From Ctena decussata (lineage: Eukaryota > Mollusca > Bivalvia > Lucinida > Lucinidae), in the NCBI GenBank assembly GCA_963989385.1, contig OZ022498.1:2921501-2985500 (forward strand): a stretch of DNA of 64,000 nt, read 5' to 3'. Shown one piece after another: positions 16,815-28,470 of this stretch; the first letter of the stretch is position 1, and the number at the start of each line of letters is the position of its first letter. The notes beneath the pieces were generated by a model. That model did not search any database, was not told the origin of the DNA, and worked only from the letters and a program-made list of their open reading frames with translations. A program made the translations under genes and the position numbers.

Positions 16815-17985
16815 ATATCAAGCCTCTGGTTAAACTGGCTTGGAATAAGAGGATTTTTAGATATTTTCCTTATGTAGTTCCATGATGAATTCAGGGCCCC
16901 ATAAGGCCTGACAATTATGGACCCTGAGGCTACCTTTGAACAAACTTGGTGAAGGACTATCAAGCAATCGCTAGTACCAAATATATCAAGCCATTGTCCC
17001 AGTATTTCTGAAGAAGAACATTTATAATACTTACCCTATATATCTCTGTGGTGAACCCAGGACCCACTGGGGTGGATGCATTTTGGATCATGGGACCATC
17101 ATTTTAACAAACTTGGTACATGCCAACTAGGCAAAGCTACATGCCAAATGTCAAGCTTCTAGTCCCATTGGTTATGAAGAAGTTTTCCCTGAGCATTTCT
17201 GTGGTGAACAGAGGAAGGCTTTGTTTTGTTACATGGGTTCTCCATTTGAACAAGTATGGTAAAGGACCACTAGGCAATGTTTCAAACAAAATTTTCAAGC
17301 TTCGGAACCCAGTGGTTTTCAAGGAAAAGAACTTTTAATAATTTCATTACATATGTTTATGGTGAGCCCAGGACCCAGCAAGCAGAGCAAAGTTTGACCT
17401 TGGGTCTACCAGCTGAACATTCATGTACTTGGTTGAAAATTAATACCAAATATCAAACCTCTGGCTCCGGTTCTGAAAGAAAAGACGATTTTTTAAGACA
17501 TTTTGTCTGTATATTTCTAAGGTGAACAGTAGACCCCCTGGGCTTAGGCTATTTTTGACCCTGGGCCACCGTTTGAACAAACTTTGCAATGAATGGACTA
17601 CAGGGCATTGCTAAATACAGTATATCAAGCATCTGAGCCCATTGGTTTTGGAGGAGAAGATTTCTAAATATTTTCCCTATGTTAATGTTTTGCGTTGAAT
17701 CCATGACCTCCAGGGGCGGAGCCTGCCATTTTGGACCCTCAGGTCATCATTTGAACAAGATTGGTAAAGGGTCACCAGCCAATGCTACATAACAAATCAT
17801 AAGTCTCTGAGCCAGTGGTTCTGAAGAAGAAGATCTTTTAATATTTTCCTTAATACATGTAATTCTATGGTTCGAACCAAAGAATCCTGGAATGGGGCCA
17901 TTTTGGACCCTGGGGCCACCATTTGAACAAACTTATCAAAGGACCACCAGGCAATGCTTCATGCAAAATTTAAAGCATCTAAGCC
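16815..17985. repeat. Diverged tandem repeat, about 165-bp unit, seven copies
   Basis: Each unit contains ATTTTGGACCCTGGGGCCACC, TTTGAACAAACTTGGTAAAG, GGACCACTAGGCAATGC and CAAATATCAAGC-like words, with GAAGAAGA and TTTCCCTATAT in between. Recurrences of the TTTGAACAA box lie near 16933, 17107, 17248, 17570, 17751 and 17926. The small frames here are repeat translations. Confidence 0.75.
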
Positions 17986-18029
17986 TAGCGGTTCTGGCGG
18001 ATACAAGGCCGTCGCGGGCGGACCACTTT

Positions 18030-19257
18030 TTTCGACTAGCAAACTATGGATCTTACTTTTTCTCTCTCTCTCTTTCTCTCTGTCTCATACTTTGCCTAAA
18101 CTAAGATTATTCGGCGATAATCTGAAGCAGCAACCCACTATCATAATTATCAACGACACGTGGATAAGGATAATGCGACAGTGTCATCAATGGGGCAGCC
18201 TTAGGGTGTGGAGCGAGGTATCGCAGACACTTCTTGATCGTAAAACAGATACTTGATGCAGGTAACTCATTAAAGGATTAGCTTGATGAGACGATCCGTA
18301 AAAGACACCTTTTAACCCAGTTTGCGTTTAACAATACGGTCTTATGCTTTTACTGTAAAATACGGGCGGACGGACGTTCTACTGAGGTGCTGGGGGATCA
18401 TCGTTACGAGAATTGATATGCCCACACACTTTTGCTGCGAACAGCACTGCAAGACAGTCGAATACTCCGTCTAATGAGACTCGCAGAAGAGTCAAAATAG
18501 TTGTTTAGTAGTAATATTTTAGATGTCTCAAATAAACACGTGCACATAGTTAATAATACTATCATGAATTTTTGAAAAAAAAAGAAAAAAAAGGAAAGAA
18601 AACGATAACTGATTACGTATCTAAAGTCGGGAAACTATATGCTTATTCTTGAGAAAAGTACTGATTTTTAAACAGAAAAGTACCCTCAAAATGCAGTCAG
18701 AATGCCTCTACAGCCATTCTAAGCCTTAAAATTTTCTCGAGGGGGATTCCTCGAATCCCACTTGCGAAAGGGGACTATCCCCCTCCGTGCTTCTTCATCT
18801 CGTGCCTTTGGCACTCTCCTCGAGAATGGCCGGACCACTTTTATATTGGCGGCGATGGCCCTGAGATAAGATTTTTATACATATCAACTGAACTCCAATA
18901 GGGTTATCTACCCTTTTTCATGACATGTATAAAATCATGAACAAATGTATAACAAAAATTCTAAAATAGATAAATAAAATAAAGGAACTTATATTGCCGC
19001 GGAAGGATACCGCGCATTCGTTTGCATTGCTTTCATTACTTTTATAATCTATTTACAGTGTGCTTAACTACGAATGTTCCAAGCATGAACCGTGTGTACG
19101 TAAGTAGATTATGGACTATTTTTTTTGTTGACATTATGCATGTTCAATAACTGGGTTAATACCTTTAATATTATCGCCGCATTTTTCAGTTAAAAAACGT
19201 TTGTTTCTTCTCTAGAATGACCTCGAGTATCTAAACCAGTCTGATGAAATTCTTCTA
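18030..19257. other. No gene; a TC microsatellite and a G/C-rich palindromic patch
   Basis: 18060-18085 is a (TC)n run. 18725-18835 has CTCGAGGGGGATTCCTCG and CTCCTCGAGAATGG, possibly a degraded fold-back. The remainder is AT-rich and featureless to me. Confidence 0.4.
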
Positions 19258-19380
19258 TCAGATGGGTATTTCCTTGCCAAAACAATCCCAAAAATTTATA
19301 TCCGTCTTATAAGACGGATCTAGATACTTTGGGTTGTATTGGAAGGAAAATCGCGTCTTATAACTGAAGAAAAACGGTAT
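19258..19380. repeat. TAAGACGGATCTAG hairpin family, clear copy
   Basis: TTCCTTGCCAAAACAATCCC at the left, centre ATCCGTCTTATAAGACGGAT, then TTGGGTTGTATTGGAAGG and CGTCTTATAACTGAAG. Same family as 15455. Confidence 0.65.
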
Positions 19381-19516
19381 GTAAACAGACCCAATGACGC
19401 TAGTCATCAAACGATTCCTGTCTTAATCACTACCGGAAATAGGTTACCACCGATCGAAAAAGGAAGACACACGAAATGGCATACGGTGAGTTAAAGCCTA
19501 TTTACAATCATTATTT

Positions 19517-19752
19517 GAGCCGCAACGCGAGAAAACCAACAATGTGGTTGTGCGCCCAGCGCAGACTCAGATCAGCCTGGGCATTCACCCAGTCTGATCA
19601 GACTCTTTGCTAAGCGCTTAAAGGGTAGCTGAGGGACTAAGCTACCTTCATGCGGAAAGCGAAGACTCTGATCAGACTGGGCGGATGCCCAGGCTGATCT
19701 GAGTCTGCGCTGGACGCACGACCACATTGTTGGTTTTGTCACGTCGCGGCTG
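19517..19752. mobile_element. MITE M1, full copy with 4-bp duplication
   Basis: Starts GAGCCGCAACGCGAG and ends GTCGCGGCTG. It is flanked by ATTT at 19513-19516 and ATTT at 19753-19756. Inner AATGTGGTTGTGCGCCCAGC variant. Confidence 0.9.
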
Positions 19753-19756
19753 ATTT

Positions 19757-20719
19757 GTCAGTGCAGAATCAATTTATAAAAAGATACATCATAAAGAGAT
19801 TGTTTACGTTGTTTTACGTGTTTATTGTGGTCTACAAATTGGCATTGCTTTAATTACAGAATTTCATCTGTGCTTGGCACTGCCGGAGATTTGATGCTTT
19901 CTAAAAAAAAACAAGTTTCGACATACCTCAGTGTAGGTTACCTGTTTCAACTAGCAACAAGCATCATCTTTGTCTTTTTTTTCGCCGTACATCATTTAGT
20001 TTATTGTAATAATTGGCTTAACCGCTAGATTTTAGTTGAATATTTTCGTAAATACATTGTTTCCTAAAACATTGTTGCTAACATTTGGCAAAATCTGCAA
20101 AAGAAAAATACAATATCCGGGTAGAAAGCAGTGAAATATTCACAATGTATTTTGTCTTCGGTACCAGCCATCGGGTTTTCCTTCCATACCAAACATTAAA
20201 CATGTTTTTGTCTCAAACAGATTTTTACTATATAAAATGACTATATCCATCAGATATGCGCCTTAATTTAATTACGAAACAGTGATATTTTACCAATCAA
20301 ATATGTCGTTGTCAACAGGCACCCAATCGCAGGCCCTGTCTTTCACTTTCGATTCGGTGGTAAACTATTTCCGGTGGTGATGATAGTCGGTGTGATTAGC
20401 TAAATCATTTCATGGATGGAGAGGAAAAACCCTGTTTATTCATGTACTTGCCTCACGGAATAGCCATCTATGTTCATACCCTAGTCCTGTGTGGTAGTAT
20501 TATCCCGAAAAATCTGTCATTCCTGTAAAAAAACACACGGTTTTTCTGGATAAAAAACGTCGGTTATCCCGGAAAGCGTGTACATCTCGATATAGGCCAG
20601 TATAGTCCTTATCAGGCAAATTTGTACATGTACCTGCCACATTTTAAAATTAATTTTATGGTCGTTTATATGATTTTGGATGGTCCGATCTTTGAATTGG
20701 CATGGATCGTGTACATAAG
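19757..20719. other. No feature recognised
   Basis: AT-rich noncoding DNA. The frames at 19825-20028 and 20622-20882 have no domain; the latter runs into the SINE that follows. Confidence 0.4.
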
Positions 20720-20893
20720 TGTGGATGGATGGATGACTTGCGATTTTACGTCCTTTTTAACAGAATTTCAGTCATATCAGAACAATGGGAGGGTTGAACG
20801 GATAGAAGGATTTCCGCCTTTAGAGGGTCTTGATCCTGAGACCGCTAAATCAACAGGCAAGCGCTCTACCTACATGTACTGAGCTTCGGGGCC
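20720..20893 (-). repeat. SINE S1, reverse copy
   Basis: The (GATG)n at the left is the 3' tail seen from the minus strand. ACTTGCGATTTTACGTCC and TCAGTCATATCAGAAC are the body. GAGACCGCTAAATCAACAGG and CTACCTACATGTACTGAGC are the reversed tRNA-like head, split by a short ACATGT insertion relative to the other heads. Confidence 0.75.
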
Positions 20894-21236
20894 TCCTCTC
20901 TATACTACATGAATTATAAGGAAAAAAAATTTAATATTCATTCCACCTTTGGTACCAAAATGAATTTTCAGAAATACTGACATTGTTATTAACCCATTTA
21001 CGCCTGGTGTCCCATAAAAACAACATTGGCAACAATGCAGACACAGATGAGACGCCACACAACGCGGCATCAAAACAAGTTTTATATTAAGCATCGGGTA
21101 ACAACACTACGCGAGTAAGTAAAATTGACATGACTGGTCATTTAAATTATGTCATAAGTATTACAGCTATATTCCGAGCCTACATAATTAATAAAAGAAA
21201 CGTTAGTCCAAATATAAAAGAAGCGTAAGTTCAAAT

Positions 21237-21472
21237 GAGCCGCGACACGAGAAAACCAACAATGTGGTTGTGCGCCCAGCGCAGACTCAGATCAGCCTGG
21301 ACACCCACCCAGTTTGATCAGACTCGTTGTTAAGTGCTCAAAGGGTACCTAAGGGTCTAAGCTACCTCTATGCGGACAGCGAAGACTCTGATCAGACTGG
21401 GCGGATGCCCAGGCTGATCTGAGTCTGCGTTGGGCGAACAACCACATTGTTGGTTTTCTCGTGTCGCGGCTC
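21237..21472. mobile_element. MITE M1, full copy with 4-bp duplication
   Basis: GAGCCGCGACACGAGAAAAC at the left and GTGTCGCGGCTC at the right. AAAT lies on both sides (21233-21236 and 21473-21476). Two substitutions in the CCCAGTTTGATCAGACTCG block mark it as slightly diverged. Confidence 0.9.
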
Positions 21473-21479
21473 AAATATA

Positions 21480-22085
21480 CGTATGGCAGTGCAACCATTG
21501 TTATTAGCGGCATACCATCTCGACCTCATACAAAATGCCATACATGTAAACATGATCAAGTTTCATCAAGATATCATAAAGGGCGTGCACAAGAATAATC
21601 TAAATGATCAAAGGGAGAAGAATATTTCTTATACGAAATAAAGCTTCTTGACCTCAAGCACACTGCTGTAAACGTTTTATTGAAATATTCCAAACGGTTA
21701 CCTAGTTCTTATGGCTCCCACAAGAATTGTCTGAAAAGATAATTTATCAAAGAGACGTAACTCAAACAGACAGAACGTGTGTGTGAGAGAGTAACCATTC
21801 TTATATTCGATACACTGTCCTAACTTCATACGCATTGCTATAATGTTTCACTCAGGCAGTCTCAACAATAACCTAGGCATGGTGTTCAAAAGAAAGCCTA
21901 CATCCTAATGAAAGGGAAATTACTCCAACAAAGAGTAAGGCAACGCAATCGGTTGTATATTGCTCGCACCGTCTTGGCCTCATAAACATTTCTATGAAGT
22001 TTCATGAAACAGTTACCTAATTATGGCGCGCACAAGAATACCCTAAACAATGATCAACGGGACGTTAGTCCGAAAGTTTGCAAGG
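21480..22085. repeat. Highly diverged tandem repeat, about 180-bp unit
   Basis: TACCATCTCGACCTCATAC..., CGATACACTGTCCTAACTTC and GCACCGTCTTGGCCTCATAA start similar blocks. Each continues with CACAAGAAT(A)...CTAAA...GATCAA and ends near a GTAACCATT-like word. Identity is low, so the repeat boundaries are approximate. Confidence 0.4.
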
Positions 22086-22312
22086 GCGTAGCTACCTATA
22101 CGGCAAATACGCAAGTGCGTATTGAAATTTTGTCAAAATTGACAAAATTTCAAAACGCACCTGCATATTTGCATGCTGAAAATTTATAAATTAGACAAGA
22201 TTTTAATACCAATTACCAAAGTGGCTGAAATACTAGCTTTCCGTTCAAGAAGTAGAGAATAAAACATGGTTGTGCGTATTATGAAATTGCCCCTAGTTAC
22301 GCCCCTGGTTTG
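22080..22312. repeat. Repeat R1: GCGTAGC...AATACGCA hairpin and GCCCCTAGTTACGCCC terminus
   Basis: Begins AGGGCGTAGCTACCTATACG, includes GCAAGTGCGTATTGAAATTT, and ends TTGCCCCTAGTTACGCCCCT. The same elements in the same order occur at 60800-60965, so this is a dispersed ~200-bp element. The ends AGGGCGTA / TACGCCCCT are inverted. Confidence 0.6.
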
Positions 22313-22382
22313 TAAAGGAGAGCTACCAAACCTTGGCCCGACGCACAGTCTTAAACCGACGGTAAATCAGAAAAGGAAATTT

Positions 22383-22618
22383 GAGCCGCGACACGAGAAA
22401 ACAAACAATGTGGTTGTGCGCTCAGCCCAGACTCAGATCAGCCTGGGCATCCGCCAACTCTGGCCAGACTCTTCGCTAAGTGTTTAAAAGGTAGCCAAGG
22501 GACTAAGCTACCTTCATGCGGACAGCGAAGACTCTGATCAGACTGGGCGGATGCCCAGGCTGATCTGAGTCTGCGCTGGGCGCACAACCACATTGTTGGT
22601 TTTGTCGTGTCGCGGCTC
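22383..22618. mobile_element. MITE M1, full copy with 4-bp duplication
   Basis: Termini GAGCCGCGACACGAG and GTGTCGCGGCTC. ATTT flanks it at 22379-22382 and 22619-22622. One mutation (CCAACTCTGGCCAGACTC) lies in the inner arm. Confidence 0.9.
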
Positions 22619-22622
22619 ATTT

Positions 22623-23554
22623 ATATTTTGTAGATAAATCTATAATGTTTCACGAAGTGAAATTTCTTTCCGTTTTGCTCATTGTATGACTCTATATACA
22701 CATCAACCCACATTTAATCAAGAAATGCGAGTGAACCGCTGTTCATAGTGATTTGTAATTAGCCATTTCTACGAATGGTAGGACTATGGAGGACACTTAA
22801 ATGACCGACGAATCTGTAGCATACAAAATTGACGTTTTTCAGATTTTAACACAATTTTCTGCATTCAAGGTCACACTCATTTTACAGAAAAATGCTCATA
22901 ATTCTGCAGTGTCTTGTCATTGACAAATACTTGCACTAAAGGGAGGGTAATTCTATTGCTTGATGGAGAAACGTTGTGGTTTTCCGCAAATTTGGTAGGT
23001 GCAAAATATACTAAAATCTAAAAGATGCAAATAAAGTGATATGTTTAAGCACAGATATGTAGTGGACTCAGATACTTAATAGCATCTTAAAGTGCGTCTA
23101 CTGCTGATTGAATATATGCCACAACCTTTAGTCAATCTATTATTGGAAGACTATAAATTACCAATCAGTTTCATAAGGGTCGACTGGTATGAAATTACCT
23201 CGCCCACTTTTATACGGACCATGTATACATAAAATCAAAGCTCCGTTTGACTTAAAATTCTTATAGATGAACGTCCCCTGCATAGGGCTTATTGTTCACA
23301 AAATCTTATTTAATTGTAATTGTACCAGGAAAACCCCCTTATGGCAACTGGTCCTTTGTTTTGCATGAGGCGCGAAGTCTGTGTCTCCAGATATAATTAT
23401 ATTATAAGTTTTCTCCACGAAATATATCGAAGTTCAGAAATATTTATATTTAGTTCAAATTTGAGATTGAAGCTTCGAATAATGCAAATGTTAGAATTGA
23501 AATTACCGTAAAGCGGGTTATCTCTGTGGACGTCATTTTTTGCGTTTTTCTTCT
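22623..23554. other. No gene recognised
   Basis: AT-rich. Near 22736-22800 the words ACCGCTGTTCATAGTGATTTG and GGTAGGACTATGG resemble diverged repeat sequence at 52750-52840 and 58850-58905. No frame with a domain. Confidence 0.35.
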
Positions 23555-23559
23555 AAAAC

Positions 23560-23940
23560 AACTACACCGTAAAAATCGCGCTTAGCTATAAAACACAAAT
23601 GGTTACATGTTTAGGTGTAAACATGTTAAAGAATATGTCATATAGCTAAGCATGCGCGCCTTTTCTATTATTTCCCGGACAAAGTCTGCTAAACACGTTT
23701 TATTCTGTTACGCGTTTCGGATGATTCTATTCTCTCTTTGAAGAACGAAAAAAGAGACGAAAATGTTGACAGAGGAAATTTTCAAAATAAAAGGTAGATA
23801 TAACCAGTTTTGTAAATGTTTAATTTCTAAACATTAACCTAAACATGTTGCAAATTGAACATGTTACGATTTAAACGCATAAAAAATCGGACTGCATCTT
23901 TTGCATTGATTCTAAACACATTTTTACAGTGAAGGTACAT
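23560..23940 (+). repeat. Repeat R2, copy in direct orientation
   Basis: A ~375-bp block with many AAACATGTT words, CCCGGACAAAGTCTGCTAAAC, AACGTGTTTTATTCTGTTAC-like text and ATTCTAAACACATTTTTACAG at the end. An inverted copy lies 1.2 kb to the right at 25085-25437. No frame longer than chance. Confidence 0.75.
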
Positions 23941-24004
23941 GTAACTGTATCCGTAAATTAATCAAGAAAATAGGCCACGGCCCACAAACTCTGCGGATTA
24001 CTGT

Positions 24005-24060
24005 GGATTTTTATACACAACTATCCGCTCAATCCGTAATGCGTGTGTGTGTGACTGGGA
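24005..24060. repeat. Left member of a duplicated GTGTGTGT junction
   Basis: AACTATCCGCTCAATCCGTA, then ATGCGTGTGTGTGTGACTGGG, runs straight into a half M1 element. The same junction, AACTATCCGTCCAATCCGTA then a (TG)n run and GACTGGGG, occurs at 25845-25890. The shared junction indicates that the composite was copied as one unit. Confidence 0.6.
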
Positions 24061-24174
24061 CATAAGCTACCTCCATGCTGGCAGCGAAGACTGATTAAAT
24101 TGGGCGGATGCCCAGGATGATCTAAGCCTGCGCTGGGCGCACAACCACTTTGTTGTTTCCTCGTGTTGCAGCTC
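24061..24174. mobile_element. MITE M1, right half only
   Basis: Begins in the middle of the element (AAGCTACCTCCATGCTGG) and continues to the right terminus TTGCAGCTC. The left arm is missing. Confidence 0.75.
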
Positions 24175-25084
24175 AATTATTCGTGTGTGTGTGTGGAGCC
24201 GTGTTGGATGTTGCAATGCAAATTGTATAAAGCGACTGGATTGTTGATTATAAACATTATTGAGATGACCAAGCGAAAAGTGGTAGAAACATACATTACA
24301 AAGGGACGCACACACAACACGAACACATATCTCATTAAACTAAATTCGTGGGCACAGGACCCCTCGATGCCCCCTTTATATGACATACATGACATGATGT
24401 ATTTGATATGACAGAGTTTATAAAATTCAAATAGCCCCATCTGGACTTTGAAGATGCAACAGGTATAATATAAAAAGCAAACAGTACAGTGGAGTCAATA
24501 TTAAATCACACTATCAATAGTACTTCAATAAGAATCAAAAGATGCACAACCTATATCTTCAAAGTAAACATCCGCATAATGTAAAACATATGAGAAATCT
24601 TACAATATACCAACTACCAACGAACAATCATTTCTCCATGTACGTATATATGTCATTCGTTGTCAATGGACAGACTCGGTGCCAGGGCTGTGCAACCATG
24701 CAATCGTTTCGTTGAGCCTCATGGGCAACATCGTTACGAGAATTAGAAATCATCATATTCGTTTTCAGTTTTAAGAAATATAGTTTGTTTGCTATCATCC
24801 AAATGCTAAGTGTAAACTTAGTTTGTAAAAATAGACTATTCATTCACGGAATACCTGACATGAGTGAGTCATATAGTTGAAACAAGACTCATTAAGCGCA
24901 GGCGTGTACCGCTGCTGATTAGTTGTCATTAACAATTAATAACGTAACGGACAGCAGTTTTATAGTACATGTTGGCACAAAAAAATACTTGTTTCCGTAT
25001 TTTTAACTGTTTTTGTCTCATCTGTTATTTATACGTATTTTTGATAATGCTGGATATTTGGAATAAAAACCTCAGAATATTTTC
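24175..25084. other. No feature recognised
   Basis: AT-rich noncoding DNA. Overlapping frames on both strands at 24067-24440 have no family resemblance, and part of them is M1 sequence. Confidence 0.35.
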
Positions 25085-25437
25085 ATATTCACTGTAAAAA
25101 ATGTGTTTAGAACCAATGCAAAAAATGCAGTCTGATTTTTTTGTGTTTAAATCGTAACATGTTCAATTTACAACATGTTTAGGTTTATGTTTAGAGATTA
25201 AACATGTACAAAACTGGTTATTTTTACCTTTTATTTTGAAAATTTCCTCTGTCAACATTTTCGTCTTTTTTTTTTCGTTATTCAACGGGGAAAAGAGAGA
25301 ATGGATTCATCCGAAACGTGTAACAGAATAAAACGTGTTTAGCAGACTTTGTCCGGGAAATAATAGAAAAGGCGTGTATGTTTAGCTATATGACATATCC
25401 CTAAACATGTTTACACCTAAACATGAACGGGTCTCGT
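25085..25437 (-). repeat. Repeat R2, inverted copy
   Basis: Starts CACTGTAAAAAATGTGTTTAG, the complement of the end of the copy at 23560, and ends with the AAACATGTTTACACC block. Similarity covers nearly the full length, with small indels, for example in the TTTTTTTTTCG run. Confidence 0.75.
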
Positions 25438-25499
25438 TCGGACTGTTTTTAAGGACTTTTACCTTCAGATACTGATAACTTACACTCCAATACTGACAG

Positions 25500-25890
25500 A
25501 TACACATGTACGTATTGGTGAGGATAATTGCGAATAGCTAATCTGATGGGGCATTAGACCGTAACAATACGCAGAACGAGACCCGTAACTAACTGTAACA
25601 ATCCGCATGAAACCGCATCTGTCCACAAATTTTGGGTAAACCGCGGAACGATAGGTCGAAATACGGATTAGATACGGATTAGATGCGGAAAAATGCGGAT
25701 AAATGCCTTCAGTTACCAGAATATCTAAATTTTTCCAAATTTGGTGGTATATCCTGCGGACCTTGCGGATACTATATGGATACGATACGGATTCGATATG
25801 GAGAGAGACCACGCCCACAAACCGTGTGGATTTAAAGTCCACAACTATCCGTCCAATCCGTAATGTGTGTGTGTGTGTGTGTGACTGGGG
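25500..25890. repeat. Short-word repeats built from ATCCGCAT/ATGCGGAT
   Basis: GCGGAT, CGGATTAGAT and AATCCGCAT words in both orientations, with AAACCGTGTGG and a (TG)n run at the right end. The 137-codon minus frame (25480-25893) is a translation of these words. Confidence 0.4.
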
Positions 25891-26014
25891 CATTAGACCC
25901 TAATCTGATTTTTAAGCGCTTAGCGAAGAGTCAGATCAGACTGGATGGATGCCCAGGCTGATCTGAGTCTGCGCTGGGGCGCAACCACTTTGTGGGTTTC
26001 TCTTGTGGCGGCTC
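25891..26014. mobile_element. MITE M1, right half only
   Basis: As at 24061, the element begins near its centre (TTAGACCCTAATCTG) after a GACTGGGG junction and ends CTTGTGGCGGCTC. Confidence 0.75.
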
Positions 26015-26277
26015 ATATAACACTTTATACAGCTGGAAGTAAACGAAGCCGCTCGTAACTAGAACTTGTTATTATACGATCAAAACCAGATCGTTTCAAT
26101 AACAATTTTATCCGTTCCACGCTGTTCTCATTTTCGGGCTGGCATGAAGCATATAAAAGATTGATCCGAAAACGGACCTGTTTGAGCAGCATTATGCCTG
26201 GTATGGATCGTATCTGCTACATGTATCATTCGAAATGATTGGGTGTATCTTGAAATTACAAAATGTATCTATTTCAG

Positions 26278-26433
26278 GTTCATCCTTATCACCTTGGAGC
26301 ACGTGTACAGCGTCTTGTACACCCGGGGGTACACGACAGAGAACATTTACCTGTGGAATTGGAGGCGGATTAAGCTGTACTCAGACTGAAACGGAGAGAT
26401 GTAACGTAAACACACCATGTCGTGTACCTGATG
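26278..26433 (+). CDS. Gene A exon: thrombospondin type-1 repeat (partial gene)
   Basis: 52 codons between acceptor TATTTCAG and donor G|GTAAGAA, phase 1 at both ends. The peptide holds SPWSTCTASCTPGGTRQRTF and six cysteines, the C-S-x-x-C-x-x-G-G-T-R-x-R signature of TSP1 domains. These are extracellular modules that bind glycans, matrix or receptors. The first WxxW tryptophan is replaced by SSLSPW. The next exons of the same gene are at 29467 and 30975. Upstream exons were not recognised. Its counterpart in gene B is the exon at 51878-52015. Confidence 0.85.
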
Positions 26434-26559
26434 GTAAGAAGCTTCACTCATCTTCTGGCGATGAGATTTTTTCTGGCGATCGGGTGGTCGTTTTGAATCT
26501 TTTTTTTCTGGCGGTCGGGTGCTCTTATTGAATCTTTTCGACGACGTGTCTGCTATATT

Positions 26560-27002
26560 CAAAGGTAGGACATCGTTCTCAACGGCCCGGATCCAGAACC
26601 CTTATATCCGGCGGGGCTGTAGAATGTTGGCAGGGCTGAGCTCATTATCCAAAAGTTCCCACAATGGCTTCTTTCATTGTAAAAATGGAAAGTTTCATTA
26701 TTGTAAAAACCTGGGTCAAGCAAAATCTGAACCAGAATATACAGAATGGCAAACAGTGTAGAGCCAGATGAGACGGCTCATTATGAGAAGAAGATAGTTT
26801 GCATTGACGGCTGTTTGAGACAGTATTTCAGTCTATATCGAGACATCTCCCAGAAGAGACGTGATAAAGGAAACAACACCTACCCGCACCTACTGCAAGC
26901 ACAGTACGCCCTTGCCCCACTATTATCCAAATTAGTAGGACGCCCCGGCATCGAAATTTAACTCGCACCATCTTCCTACCACATCATAAACCGCATAAAA
27001 GG
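26560..27002. other. Intron sequence with repeat fragments
   Basis: Part of gene A intron 1. 26585-26625 holds GGCCCGGATCCAGAACCC, akin to the terminus of the repeat at 45186. 26745-26795 holds AAACAGTGTAGAGCCAGATG and AGACGGCTCATTATGAG, akin to the M3 core. Confidence 0.4.
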
Positions 27003-28110
27003 GTAAGGACAGCATCGTGAGAAAGGGTAAGGACAGCATCGTGAGAAAGTGTAAGGACAGAATCGTGTGAAAGTGTAAGGACAGAATCGTATGAAAGTGT
27101 CAGGACAGAATCGTGTGAAAGTGTAAGGACAGAATCGTGTGAAAGTGTAAGGACAGAATCGTGTGAAAGTGTCAGGACAGAATCGTGTGAAAGTATAAGG
27201 ACAGAATCGTATGAAAGTGTCAGGACAGAATCGTGTGAAAGTGTAAGGACAGAATCGTGTGAAAGTATAAGGACAGCATCGTGAGAAAGTGTAGGGACAG
27301 AATCGCGTGAAATTGTAAGGACAGAATCGTGAGAAAGTGGAAGGACAGAATCGTGTGAAAGGGTAAGGATAGCATCGTGAGAAAGTGTAAGGACAGAATC
27401 GTGTGAAAGTGTAAGGACAGAATCGTGTGAAAGTGTAAGGACAGAATCGTCTAAAAGTGTAAGGACAGAATCGTGTGAAAGTGTAAGGACAGAATCGTGT
27501 GAAAGTGTAAGGCCAGAATCGTGTGAAAGGATAAGGACAACATCATGTGAAAAGATAAGGAGAGCATCGAGTGATAAGGTAAGGGCATCACCGCATGAAA
27601 GGGTAAGGACAACATTGTGTGAAAAAGGTCATGTGATTCTCGCATTTAAAGGTAATGACATCACTGTGTGAAAAGGTGAGGGCAGCATAGTGTGAAGAAG
27701 TAAAAAAAGGCTTTGCATTAAAGTGTAAGAACAGCATCGTGTGAAATGGTATAAAGAGAACATCGAGTGAGAAGGTAAGGACAACATCATGTAAAAGTAT
27801 AAGGACAGCATCGAGTGAGAAGGTAAGGACAACATCGAGTGAGAAGGTACGGACAACATCGAGTGAGAAGGTACGGACAACATCGAGTGAGAAAGTACGG
27901 GCAGCACCGTGTGAAAATATAAGGACAGCATCGAGTGAGAAGGTAAGGACAGCATCGAGTGAGAAGGTACGGGCAGCACCGTGTGAAAATATAAGGATAG
28001 CATCAAGTGAGAAGGTAAGAGCAGCATAAGGTGAATGTGTAAGGACAACATCGTTAGAAACGATAACGACAGCATCACGTGAAAGGGTAAGGACATCGCT
28101 TGAAAAGGAA
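27003..28110. repeat. Minisatellite, 24-bp unit, about 46 copies, inside gene A intron 1
   Basis: Consensus GTGTAAGGACAGAATCGTGT plus GAAA. The left two-thirds is homogeneous. After about 27530 the units drift to GAGAAGGTAAGGACAACATC forms. Because 24 is a multiple of three, the minus strand stays open for long stretches (27451-27645, 27629-28126) and would give an eight-residue periodic peptide such as SLPSHSML. It lies within an intron transcribed from the other strand, so I do not call it a gene. Confidence 0.9.
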
Positions 28111-28319
28111 CATGCAAGGACTGCATGCTTATACAGGCAGTTCTCGTATCAGAATACTCAGAGTATTTTAAATTTCTGTAGCAACCGCTTCCCTATGACT
28201 GTTATAGAAAGACTTACTCTGTATTCGAAGTCCTTCTAAAATTGGAGCTAATTTCAAAGAAGTAAAGCATTTTATTTCTTTTGGGAAGAAAGGCTTCATA
28301 TAAAAAAAGAGTTTTTATA

Positions 28320-28470
28320 TCAATTTCTTATGTTGTTAGACGGGTTTTTCTATTCCTTCCGAAATAATCCGAAAACTCAAGATCCATCTTAAAATACGGA
28401 TTGCCCTTACAAAACACTCTCAAAATCTGCGTCCGTTTTATAAGACGAAGCTAGACCATTACGACTTTAT
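28320..28470. repeat. Diverged copy of the TAAGACGGATCTAG hairpin family
   Basis: GACGGGTTTTTCTATTCCTTCC, then AGATCCATCTTAAAATACGG and GCGTCCGTTTTATAAGACG. The rest of 28111-28793 holds nothing I recognise. Confidence 0.4.

Noticed and set aside
27003..28110. CRISPR-like array
   Set aside because: Units are contiguous 24-bp repeats with no unique spacers, in an animal genome.
27451..28126. Antisense repeat protein with an octapeptide motif
   Set aside because: Explained by a 24-bp minisatellite in an intron; no start context, signal peptide or conserved non-repeat part.
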